Assembly: GCF_040833965.1 (NCBI RefSeq)
Contig: NZ_CP162142.1
Span: 1,179,501 to 1,243,500, forward strand
Source of the DNA: Leptospira sp. WS39.C2
Lineage (GTDB): Bacteria; Spirochaetota; Leptospiria; Leptospirales; Leptospiraceae
Reading direction: 5' to 3'
DNA length: 64,000 bases
In this document: one piece after another, positions 18,450-25,681 of the stretch
Numbering within the stretch: position 1 is the first letter of the stretch
Layout of the letters: every line of letters begins with the position of its first letter
Made by a program: the position numbers and the translations under genes
Notes under the pieces: model-generated
Seen by the model: only the letters and a program-made list of their open reading frames with translations
The model's database searches: none
Told to the model about the DNA's origin: nothing

Positions 18450-19433
18450 ATGAGCAAAAAAGTTAAAGTTGCTGTAACAGGAGCGGCCGGTCAAATCGGA
18501 TACGCACTCTTATTTCGTATCGCTTCAGGACAAATGTTTGGACCTGACACTGCCGTAGAACTCCAATTATTGGAATTAGAACAAGCAATCCCTGCGGCAA
18601 AAGGTGTGATTATGGAGTTAGATGACTGTGCTTTCCCATTACTCGAAAAAGTATCGGTCTCTTCAAATATTGACGAAGCATTCCGCGACATCAACTGGGC
18701 TCTACTTGTTGGATCTGTTCCTAGAAAAGCAGGAATGGAAAGGGGAGACCTTCTTAAAATCAATGGTGGTATTTTCACTACTCAAGGGAAAGCAATTGAA
18801 AAAAATGCAGCAAGTGATGTGAGAGTTCTCGTTGTTGGGAACCCTTGTAATACAAATGCTCTCATTGCTATGAACAATGCAAAAGGTGTTCCGTCTGACA
18901 GATGGTTTGCGATGACAGGACTTGATGAAAACCGTGCGAAAACCCAACTTGCACAAAAAGCAGGAGTTCTCGTAAAAGATGTTTCCAATGTTGCCATTTG
19001 GGGTAACCACTCTGCGACACAATACCCTGACTTTTACAATGCAAAAATCAAAGGAAAACCTGCCACAGACCTTATCAGTGACGAGGCTTGGTTAAAGGGA
19101 GATTTTATCTCTACGGTTCAAAAACGTGGTGCGGCCATCATCGCTGCCAGAGGAGCATCTTCGGCGGCTTCTGCAGCTAATGCGGTAGTTGATACAGTTC
19201 ATAATATTGTGACTCCTACAAAACCTGGGGATTGGTTCAGTGCAGCTTGTCATTCCAATGGTGAGTATGGTGTGGACAAAGGTCTTATCTTTGGTTACCC
19301 ACTCAAATCGGATGGAAAAAAAGTAGAGATAGTTTCAGGACTTGAAATCAATGCTTTCGGAAAAGAAAAATTTGATATCACACATAATGAGTTAAAAGAA
19401 GAAAGAAACGAAGTTAAAGATATGTTAGGTTAA
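18450..19433 (+). CDS. mdh: Malate dehydrogenase (NAD type, cytosolic-like subgroup)
   Basis: Oxidises malate to oxaloacetate in the TCA cycle. The 327-aa protein has the Rossmann motif [36 protein letters not shown] with the substrate-binding arginines, [12 protein letters not shown] and the catalytic [13 protein letters not shown], including the active-site His. These features match the MDH2/actinobacterial-type subgroup rather than the LDH-like one. The start is ATG at 18450 with AAGGA upstream. A strong intrinsic terminator lies about 60 bp after the stop. Confidence 0.97.
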   Translation: MSKKVKVAVTGAAGQIGYALLFRIASGQMFGPDTAVELQLLELEQAIPAAKGVIMELDDCAFPLLEKVSVSSNIDEAFRDINWALLVGSVPRKAGMERGDLLKINGGIFTTQGKAIEKNAASDVRVLVVGNPCNTNALIAMNNAKGVPSDRWFAMTGLDENRAKTQLAQKAGVLVKDVSNVAIWGNHSATQYPDFYNAKIKGKPATDLISDEAWLKGDFISTVQKRGAAIIAARGASSAASAANAVVDTVHNIVTPTKPGDWFSAACHSNGEYGVDKGLIFGYPLKSDGKKVEIVSGLEINAFGKEKFDITHNELKEERNEVKDMLG

Positions 19434-19465
19434 AAAGCATAACATATCCTCCATTTTCACACTGA

Positions 19466-19605
19466 TTGGAATGGAATATGTTTCAAAATAAAAAAACCCG
19501 CATGGTACTATTGTTAGAACCAGCGGGTTTTTTTGGCGACATTCTCGTAAAATCCATATCCATTGGGAAAGAATATATTCCATTTCCAAATGGAAGGGAA
19601 TATAT
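19466..19605. repeat. Inverted copies of a TTCCATT-type element around the mdh terminator
   Basis: TTGGAATGGAATATG (19466-19480) and ATATTCCATTTCCAA (19575-19589) are near-perfect inverted copies with one extra T, flanking the mdh terminator. The right copy lies in a second dyad: ATATATTCC (19573-19581) pairs with GGAATATAT (19597-19605). Alternatively TTCCATTT (19578-19585) pairs with AAATGGAA (19588-19595). Function unknown. It could be a 3' structure for the convergent hydrolase transcript. Confidence 0.5.
19491..19534. terminator. Bidirectional intrinsic terminator between mdh and the hydrolase gene
   Basis: The arms are CCCGC (19497-19501) and GCGGG (19523-19527). They are extended by an inner TGGT/ACCA pair (19503-19506 with 19519-19522) and leave a single bulged A. 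The stem is flanked by an A-run on the left and seven T on the right, so it can stop transcription from both convergent genes. Confidence 0.9.
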
Positions 19606-19627
19606 CTCAATGAATATCACCTGTCCT

Positions 19628-20482
19628 TCATTCGTTTTCCATAACTCTTGTAAATTCATTTGGCTCTTCGAAAAAAGGCAAATGGCCGGAATGGTCAAGG
19701 ACCACCCGTTTTACTTGAGGAAACTTTTCTAAAATGGAATCCCAAGTATAGTAGGGCGCTACTTGGAAGTCATATTTTCCCAAAATGAGTTTGATGGGAA
19801 TACGAATGGAATCGAAGAAATTTTCCACTTGGATTTCAGCAAATACCTTACCAAACAAATAATCAAACGCTAGTTTGTTAGTTTTCACTCCTTCCCAAAA
19901 GGAACTTGAGTTTACTTTTAAATCATAAAACCCTAAGGCATCTTGGCTCACACAAAACAAATTGAAAAAATTCGGAAGGCCGTCTGGGTGTGATGCAATT
20001 TGATTTTGGAAATTGGTTTGGAGTCGATTGTGTTTTTCCTTTCTTTCTTCTGAAGCAAAGGTTTGAAAGTATGTTTCTCGTTCCAAAAGTGGAGCTCCAT
20101 GGTTTGGACCGGTTGCCACCATCACTAGTTTCGTGACACTATTTTGATATTTTTTCGTATAAGCAAGTGCCATATAACCATGGCCGGAGTGGCCAATGAC
20201 CAGGCAGGGTGGAATCTGAAAATGGTTTTGAAAAAAATTAAAATCGTCGATTACCGTTTCCAAATCATAATTGGATTCAGTTTCTCTAGTTGGATCGATT
20301 CTTTTTGCAAACCCTCTATGGTCCACAATCGTAATTTTATACAACGAAACTAATTCGTCTGGGATCACCCTTGGGTAATACAATGCACTGCCGAGCCAAT
20401 AGAGATTTGGTCCTCTTGTGTCGTTTTGTGCGATTAAAAATTCAAATCCATCACGTTCGATGGTTTGGTATTTCCATTCCAT
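19628..20482 (-). CDS. Alpha/beta-fold hydrolase
   Basis: 284 aa. The catalytic triad can be read as Ser in GHSGHGYMAL (about residue 107), Asp in LILGKYDFQV (about residue 237) and His in DHSGHLPFFEEP (about residue 265). The oxyanion loop is poorly conserved and the substrate is unknown. The early part (YWLGSALYYPRVIP, ITIVDHRGFAKR) fits an esterase or epoxide-hydrolase-like fold. ATG at 20482 is preferred to the ATG 15 bp upstream, because a strong GGAAGGG sits six bases before it. It diverges from a MarR-type regulator, with a candidate operator in between, and may be controlled by it. Confidence 0.87.
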   Translation of the reverse strand: MEWKYQTIERDGFEFLIAQNDTRGPNLYWLGSALYYPRVIPDELVSLYKITIVDHRGFAKRIDPTRETESNYDLETVIDDFNFFQNHFQIPPCLVIGHSGHGYMALAYTKKYQNSVTKLVMVATGPNHGAPLLERETYFQTFASEERKEKHNRLQTNFQNQIASHPDGLPNFFNLFCVSQDALGFYDLKVNSSSFWEGVKTNKLAFDYLFGKVFAEIQVENFFDSIRIPIKLILGKYDFQVAPYYTWDSILEKFPQVKRVVLDHSGHLPFFEEPNEFTRVMENE

Positions 20483-20537
20483 AACATTCCCTTCCATTTA
20501 TTGGAGTATTTTTTTAAGATTTTTATATAGGTGTAGT

Positions 20538-20557
20538 TTACAACTATATGGTTGTAA
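20538..20557. promoter_or_regulatory. Candidate MarR operator in a divergent promoter region
   Basis: The perfect inverted repeat TTACAAC-N6-GTTGTAA lies between the divergent hydrolase and marR-type genes. A TAGTT just before and a CAACTA just after hint at a second overlapping half-site. The size and symmetry fit the dyads bound by MarR dimers. Binding is inferred from position and symmetry only. Confidence 0.6.
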
Positions 20558-20607
20558 TGTGCAACTAAAAAACTTGCCAAAACTAAGAATTGTTTTTGTA
20601 TTGGGTA

Positions 20608-21063
20608 ATGAATGAAATTTATTCCTATTTAGGAATCCATTTAAGTGAAACTTTACTTCTGATGCGGAAGTTTCTTTCGAATGAGTTTGAATCTAAAAAA
20701 GTGGGGATGCGTTTTGAAGAATGGATTCAACTTTTACCACTTATGGAAAAAGAAAGTACAAACCAAAAGGGCTTAAGTGAAAGGTTGGCCAAGGACAAAA
20801 CCACTATCTCTAGGTTAGTAGATGGTTGGGTCCGAAAAGGTTGGGTCAAACGAATCCAATCTACAGAAGACAAACGAATTTATGAATTAAAAATCACACC
20901 TAAAGGAAAAACCACTTGGGAAAAGGGAATCCCTGTTGTTAGAGGAGCTGATGAAGTTTTTAAACGGAACTTAAATGAGGAAAATGAAAAAGAATTATTT
21001 TTACTACTGTTTAAGATCCAATCTGGCGTTCAGTTTTCAGAAACAAAAAACGTTCCTTATTAG
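20608..21063 (+). CDS. MarR-family transcriptional regulator
   Basis: About 151 aa. The winged helix-turn-helix is visible as TNQKGLSERLAKDKTTISRLVDGWVRKGWVKR followed by the wing, which carries the family motif DKRIYELKITPKGK. Helices before and after would form the dimer interface. The ATG at 20608 is chosen, although the frame extends to a TTG at 20590; neither has a good ribosome-binding site. It is divergent from the alpha/beta hydrolase, which is its likely target. Its last 53 bp overlap the convergent end of prmC. Confidence 0.88.
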   Translation: MNEIYSYLGIHLSETLLLMRKFLSNEFESKKVGMRFEEWIQLLPLMEKESTNQKGLSERLAKDKTTISRLVDGWVRKGWVKRIQSTEDKRIYELKITPKGKTTWEKGIPVVRGADEVFKRNLNEENEKELFLLLFKIQSGVQFSETKNVPY

Positions 21064-21898
21064 AACTATCCAAAATCCGTTTTGGTGTGACAAAACCCAG
21101 AGATAATGCCAACGATTCCAATTCTTCAATGTAATTTGGATGGGTTTCCAATAGGAACCAACCTCCAGGTTTTAGTCTTTGTTTGGCGGAGCTAAAAAGG
21201 TTACGATGGAAGGATAATATATCCGAAACAAATAAAGCCAAATGTGGTTCATAATCTAAAACATCGGGCATAATTTCTTGTTTTTCTGATTCTGGGATGT
21301 AGGGAGGATTTGAGACTATGACTTCAAATTGTAAATCATTGGGAAGTGTTGCATCTAAATTGCTAACATAAAACTGAATGTCTGTTAGGTTGTATTTCTC
21401 AGCATTTTGTTTACTAGTGAGAATTGCTTTTTCTGAAATATCAGATAATACGACAGATTTTGGTTTTAAAAGTTGAGATAAACTAAGACCAATACAACCA
21501 CTTCCCGAACACAGATCCCAAATTTGAATTCCCTCTGGAAATTCTTCGTTTAGAGTTTCTTTTCGTTTAAAAATGTAATCTACAAGTTCTTCTGTCTCTG
21601 GCCTTGGGATGAGGACATCTTCTGTAACAATATAATCAAATTGATGGAAACCTTTTTTACCAGTGATGTAAGCGACGGGTTTTCGTTTGCTTCGTTCCAC
21701 AATTCGTTCCCGATACAAATCGATTTCTTTTTGCGAGAGTGGCATCTCAAATTGAGAATACAGTTTGATACGAGGAAGTCCAAGTAGGTCAGAGAGTAAC
21801 CACTCTGCATCCACACGAGGATTTGGAATTTCTTTTTTCTCTAGAAATTCGGTAGATCGTTTGAGATAATAAAGTAAGGTTCCCGGTTGTTCCGCCAT
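21011..21898 (-). CDS. prmC: Peptide chain release factor N5-glutamine methyltransferase
   Basis: Methylates the GGQ glutamine of RF1/RF2 using SAM, which raises termination efficiency. The 295-aa protein has the N-terminal helical domain (NPRVDAEWLLSDLLGL), VLIPRPETEELVDY, the SAM-binding motif WDLCSGSGCIGLSLSQ (about residue 122) and the catalytic SNPPYIPESE (about residue 200). ATG at 21898 is chosen because a longer start would run into the tRNA gene at 21905. It lies downstream of tRNA-Arg on the same strand and may share its transcript. Confidence 0.95.
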   Translation of the reverse strand: MAEQPGTLLYYLKRSTEFLEKKEIPNPRVDAEWLLSDLLGLPRIKLYSQFEMPLSQKEIDLYRERIVERSKRKPVAYITGKKGFHQFDYIVTEDVLIPRPETEELVDYIFKRKETLNEEFPEGIQIWDLCSGSGCIGLSLSQLLKPKSVVLSDISEKAILTSKQNAEKYNLTDIQFYVSNLDATLPNDLQFEVIVSNPPYIPESEKQEIMPDVLDYEPHLALFVSDILSFHRNLFSSAKQRLKPGGWFLLETHPNYIEELESLALSLGFVTPKRILDSSNKERFLFLKTERQIGS

Positions 21899-21904
21899 AA
21901 TCTT

Positions 21905-21977
21905 TGCCCCCAACAGGATTCGAACCTGTGTACCCAGTTTAGGAAACTAGTGCTCTATCCACCTGAGCTATGGGAGC
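21905..21977 (-). tRNA. tRNA-Arg (anticodon CCU)
   Basis: The cloverleaf is read on the minus strand. The acceptor arms are GCTCCCA and TGGGGGC, the D-arm starts GCTCAGGTGGATAGAGC, and the anticodon loop TTCCTAA lies between CTAGT and ACTGG. The T-arm is ACAGG-TTCGAAT-CCTGT. The anticodon CCU reads AGG codons. The 3' CCA is not encoded. The gene begins two bases after the stop of the Crp-like gene upstream and ends seven bases before the prmC start, so it may be processed from a longer transcript. Confidence 0.97.
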
Positions 21978-21979
21978 TT

Positions 21980-22624
21980 TTACGTAGGTTTACGTTTCTG
22001 ATTCACTATCCTTTGAAAATCAGAGATATTGTGAATAACAATTTTGTCCGGGTAGAGGTCAAGTTTCCCAGTTTTTACATATTGCATGAGGACTTTTTGG
22101 ACTTCACCCACAGGTTGGGCACACCAGTTTGCGATGTCATCTACGGTTGCCGAAAGGATGATTTCATTATAGACATCATTATTGTATTGCTTTTCGTATA
22201 ACATCACAAAGACGTCACATACCTTTCCGATTATGTCATCCATGAGAAGGATCATAAGTCGTCTTTTTTGGTCATAAATCCGAAAGGAAAATATATGCAA
22301 TAATTTCATCGCAAGGGCAGGGTTTTTCGTCATGAGCATCTCAAAGTTTGCACGATTGAAATTGAGAGCCTTCACTTCTGTGACGGCAATGGCTGTGGCA
22401 GACCTGGGTTGTTCTTCGAGAATTGCCATCTCCCCCAAAATATCGCCTGCTTCTAAAACATCCAAGGTTTTGATGCTAGTACCAATGGTTTTTGTGATTT
22501 TGACTTTTCCTTCTTTGATGAGGTAAAAATCGTTTCCAGGTTCATATTCACAGAATAAAACTTCGTTTGGTTGGAAGACCTTTCCAAATTTTCCAAACAT
22601 CGCTTCTAACATTTGGTCGTTCAC
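21980..22624 (-). CDS. Cyclic nucleotide-binding protein, Crp/Fnr-like
   Basis: 214 aa. The N-terminal beta-roll has the phosphate-binding cassette [19 protein letters not shown] (about residues 60-78) with the Glu and Arg that contact a cyclic nucleotide. A long helix with [15 protein letters not shown] follows. The C-terminal ~70 residues ([23 protein letters not shown]) look like a helix-turn-helix as in Crp, though divergent. It may be a cAMP-responsive regulator. The start is GTG at 22624, overlapping the TAG stop of the upstream cNMP/TPR gene, with GGAGGT five bases before it. Confidence 0.87.
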   Translation of the reverse strand: MNDQMLEAMFGKFGKVFQPNEVLFCEYEPGNDFYLIKEGKVKITKTIGTSIKTLDVLEAGDILGEMAILEEQPRSATAIAVTEVKALNFNRANFEMLMTKNPALAMKLLHIFSFRIYDQKRRLMILLMDDIIGKVCDVFVMLYEKQYNNDVYNEIILSATVDDIANWCAQPVGEVQKVLMQYVKTGKLDLYPDKIVIHNISDFQRIVNQKRKPT

Positions 22625-23676
22625 TATCTACCTCCTTTAAGTTTGGATTTGGCATCTTCTGAGATACTGTCATCCATCGGAGGCATTTGTGTTACTTTTT
22701 GGAAGAGTTGTTTTGCTTTTTCTTTATCACCAGATGCTTCAGTGGAAAGTGCTAAGTGGTAAAGATTTTCTTTGAGCAGTAGTCCTTTGGGGTAACGTTT
22801 GATAAAATTAGAAAAATGAGAAATGGCACTTGGGTAATCTTTTGCTTTGAAACTAGATTTTCCCATGTAAAAAAGTGAGTTCTCTACAAATTGTTCTTCT
22901 TCTTGGGTGACAGAGTCAGTTCTATCTGACACTGTTTTAAACATATCTATGGCTTCCGCATACTTTCCTGCGTTCATCAGTGTTGATGCTTTGTCATACT
23001 GGGAAAGGATAGAATTTGGATCTACGTTTGATGTTGTGTTTGAGGCAGGAACTGCCATCGTTTTTAACATCTCTTGTAGTTTTCCTGACTGTGCTCCAGG
23101 TTCAGGTTTGTAAACTAACTCTTGTATGGTGAGCGGGAATGGTGTTTTTTTACGAGCTAAATCTAAAAGTTGTTTGGCTCGGTCTAAGTACATTCCGTCC
23201 GGATAATGTTGTAAGTATTTTTCAAATGCATAAGCCGCATGTTCGAAGTTTCCGTTTTTATAAAATACTTCTGCGACATTCATGAGTTCGAATGCAGGGT
23301 TCTTTGCTTCGCCTTGGCCGAGGATTTCCCTAACTTGTCTGTGGACCTGCCGGAGTTGGCTTGAGAACACTTTGAGCATTTTGATGATGAGATGGGTTTT
23401 GTCAGAGACAAACTTTTCAAATTCAGGCACCTTAAAGACAAGAACCGTAGCGGCTCCAATTACTTGTGCTGTTTCTTCACGAGGATAACGACCAATGGCA
23501 CTCTTTACACCGAAAAACTCACCGAGTTTGACATCCTCTTTGAGTTCTACACCATTGATATTCGTGTAAGTTAGTACAACTCTACCTTTTTGTAGTACAA
23601 AGATATCCTCTGCCTTATCTTTCTCAAAGTAGACAATGGAACCACCTTTATAATTTCGTACTATAGGACCTGACAA
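22624..23676 (-). CDS. Cyclic nucleotide-binding domain fused to TPR-like repeats
   Basis: About 350 aa. An N-terminal cNMP-binding beta-roll ([42 protein letters not shown]) has a binding cassette less canonical than that of its neighbour. A helix and a TPR-type region with at least three repeats follow ([65 protein letters not shown]). No DNA-binding domain is seen, so a scaffolding or signalling role is more likely. TTG at 23676 is chosen, with GAGGG five bases upstream; a GTG at 23745 would force a 44-bp overlap with the amidohydrolase gene. It is coupled to the Crp-like gene downstream. Confidence 0.82.
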   Translation of the reverse strand: MSGPIVRNYKGGSIVYFEKDKAEDIFVLQKGRVVLTYTNINGVELKEDVKLGEFFGVKSAIGRYPREETAQVIGAATVLVFKVPEFEKFVSDKTHLIIKMLKVFSSQLRQVHRQVREILGQGEAKNPAFELMNVAEVFYKNGNFEHAAYAFEKYLQHYPDGMYLDRAKQLLDLARKKTPFPLTIQELVYKPEPGAQSGKLQEMLKTMAVPASNTTSNVDPNSILSQYDKASTLMNAGKYAEAIDMFKTVSDRTDSVTQEEEQFVENSLFYMGKSSFKAKDYPSAISHFSNFIKRYPKGLLLKENLYHLALSTEASGDKEKAKQLFQKVTQMPPMDDSISEDAKSKLKGGR

Positions 23677-23701
23677 CTCATCCCTCGCTTGGGCTTCATT
23701 T

Positions 23702-24931
23702 TCAAAAATTAGGTAAAAAAGCCAAACTCTTTTTGTAACCGACACTGTCGGAAACTTGTTTCATGAGTTTTTTTGGTGAACCCGCAACCAACTTGTTTTT
23801 TCCATCAATCGAAAATTCTTCTGTACCCAATCCAAACTCTTGGAAGAGTGACAAAAATTCGAGTGATCCATAGATGGGATACCCATCTACCACTACTAAA
23901 TCAATGTGTTTCCAATGTAAATCGGATACATTCAGTTCGTTTGATTTTTTCTCATCATTGACTACAACAAAATCACAAGTTAAACCAGGCATAAGCGCAT
24001 TTGGATTTCCCATACGAAAGGCTTTTCTTGGGTTTTCAGTGATCATTTGGAATAACGTTTCTTCAGGGAGTTCTTCCCCGTATAATCCAAAATAAATGGA
24101 TTTAGCTGTTTTTAATTCCTCTAATAAATGATTGGAACCACTTGGTGAGGAATCTGTCCCCAAACAAACGTTAACTCCTCTTTCTAAAAAAAGTTTAATA
24201 TTGGTTGTTTTTCCAAATATATGAAGGTTCGAAGTAGGGCACCAAACTATGGATGAGCCTTTTTCTGCGATTTTATCTGCTTCTTTTGGACCAAATGGTA
24301 AACAATGAACGAGTACAGAATGTGCGCCAAGAGCATCCATTTTTTCTAATGTGCGAAGTGATTGTTTGGAATCGTCATCAATCCCTTCTGCTAAATGAGT
24401 GACAAAGGGAAGGTTTGCATGTTCTGCCATTCTATATTCTAATGCGGGACCTTCACCCCAATCCAAACTATAATTTCCAACGGAATGTGCTAATGTATAA
24501 TCTGAAATTAATTTAACTGGTAAAATTCCGCGATAAGGATTTTGGACAAAGTGGGGGATATGATCAAAAACAGATGTGACACCTGCGAATAGATTTTTAT
24601 AAGCACCTAAGTAATATAATATTTCGGGATCAATTTGTTGGCGTTCTGCAAAAACACCCGAACTTTTATACAAATTATCATAAGATAACCAAGAAAGGTG
24701 TTTTTCTGAACCACCCACTTTTGGTTGGTAACTTGCAAGTAAATGGTCGTGGGAATTGATAAATCCTGGATAAAGTTTTTTCCCTTTTAAGGAAATTGTA
24801 AACATATCTTTGTTAGGTGAAATGGTATCTTCGATACTTGTAATTTTTTCACCAGTAAAAAGTAGATCCTTTGTTTCCATTTTGCCATTTTGGAACATGG
24901 TTGCTGATTGTAGTAGGATGGGACGAGTCAT
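23702..24931 (-). CDS. Metal-dependent amidohydrolase (TrzA/SsnA-like)
   Basis: 409-aa member of the amidohydrolase superfamily that hydrolyses amines or amides such as deaminated purines or pyrimidines; the substrate is unknown. Metal ligands are visible as HDH in INSHDHLL (about residue 60), His in THLAEG (about residue 178), His in VLVHCLPFG (about residue 207) and Asp in LGTDSSPSG (about residue 258). The N-terminal beta sandwich precedes YPGFINSH. The start is ATG at 24931, overlapping the stop of the LysM gene by four bases (ATGA). It is followed by the two cyclic-nucleotide-binding genes. Confidence 0.88.
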   Translation of the reverse strand: MTRPILLQSATMFQNGKMETKDLLFTGEKITSIEDTISPNKDMFTISLKGKKLYPGFINSHDHLLASYQPKVGGSEKHLSWLSYDNLYKSSGVFAERQQIDPEILYYLGAYKNLFAGVTSVFDHIPHFVQNPYRGILPVKLISDYTLAHSVGNYSLDWGEGPALEYRMAEHANLPFVTHLAEGIDDDSKQSLRTLEKMDALGAHSVLVHCLPFGPKEADKIAEKGSSIVWCPTSNLHIFGKTTNIKLFLERGVNVCLGTDSSPSGSNHLLEELKTAKSIYFGLYGEELPEETLFQMITENPRKAFRMGNPNALMPGLTCDFVVVNDEKKSNELNVSDLHWKHIDLVVVDGYPIYGSLEFLSLFQEFGLGTEEFSIDGKNKLVAGSPKKLMKQVSDSVGYKKSLAFLPNF

Positions 24932-25581
24932 TCATATCCCCTTTGTAAAACCAATTCTGGATTGAGCGTGTTTTTGTTTTGATTGATCTGATAATATAAT
25001 CCTTTGTCTTTGTGTAAAATCCCCAATCGATCTTTCACTTTCACAATTTGACCTTCTGTGACTTGGATCCTTTCCAAATTTCCATACACGGAATATAACC
25101 CGTTTTCATGTTCCAAAATTACAAAATTTTCATACCCATCCATATAATCCACATGGACTACTTTACCAGAAAGGCTCGCGAGGACGAGAGAGGAATTCCC
25201 CCTTTGGAATTGGATTCCTTTATGAGGGTCATAAGTTAACTCTGAATACTTCTTTTGGATTCTTTCTTTTTGCACTAGTGGGAACGAGACGGGTTCTTTT
25301 AATTTTGTTTCTGACGAATTGGATTTAAAATCCATATCCTTCGGGATTCGTAATTTTTCGTTTTCGTACAAATTTTCCCCAATGGTCCTTCCATTTAACT
25401 TTGCCAATGATTCCGGAGTGACTTTCCGTTTACGCGCAATTCCATACCAAGAATCACCTTTCATCACTCTATATACTGAGATTTCAGTCGGTTTGGGCGT
25501 TGGTTTTGCTTTTTGTTTGGCGAAGAGGGGAAAAGATAACAAAACAAAACAGAAAGTGAATGTACAACCGAGTTTTCCCAT
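24928..25581 (-). CDS. Exported LysM protein with a degenerate M23 peptidase-like domain
   Basis: 217 aa. The signal peptide is GKLGCTFTFCFVLLSFPLFA, then a Pro/Lys linker. A LysM domain (VYRVMKGDSWYGIARKRKV…LNGRTIGENLYENEKLRIP, about residues 35-80) should bind peptidoglycan. The last ~90 residues resemble a LytM/M23 domain (HKGIQFQRG, GKVVHVDYMDGYENFVILEH, GLYSVYGNL), but the HxxxD Asp is Gln and the HxH is lost (YGN). It is therefore probably a non-catalytic EnvC/NlpD-type activator. ATG at 25581 is chosen, with AGGG five bases upstream; the longer frame lacks a signal peptide at its start. Confidence 0.82.
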   Translation of the reverse strand: MGKLGCTFTFCFVLLSFPLFAKQKAKPTPKPTEISVYRVMKGDSWYGIARKRKVTPESLAKLNGRTIGENLYENEKLRIPKDMDFKSNSSETKLKEPVSFPLVQKERIQKKYSELTYDPHKGIQFQRGNSSLVLASLSGKVVHVDYMDGYENFVILEHENGLYSVYGNLERIQVTEGQIVKVKDRLGILHKDKGLYYQINQNKNTLNPELVLQRGYE

Positions 25582-25628
25582 AAATTCCCTAAGGCAAGTA
25601 TCGACACGAAAAAGGGAGAGGGCAATAA

Positions 25629-25652
25629 AAAAGGCGGGAGAACCCGCCTTTT
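25629..25652 (-). terminator. Intrinsic terminator downstream of fusA
   Basis: The perfect stem AAAAGGCGGG / CCCGCCTTTT has a four-base loop. On the minus strand it is followed by a T-rich run (TTTTTTATT), so it fits termination of the fusA transcript before the LysM gene. Confidence 0.92.
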
Positions 25653-25681
25653 CCAAAATCAATTCTTTTGGGGAAGAAGGT

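Noticed and set aside
21887..22201. Plus-strand frame across 21887-22201
   Set aside because: It begins with the translated complement of tRNA-Arg (the familiar QDSNLCTQF-type pattern) and then shadows the Crp-like gene.
23677..23745. Upstream GTG start for the cNMP/TPR gene
   Set aside because: It forces a 44-bp overlap with the amidohydrolase and adds residues unlike a cNMP domain. TTG at 23676 has a strong GAGGG at good spacing.
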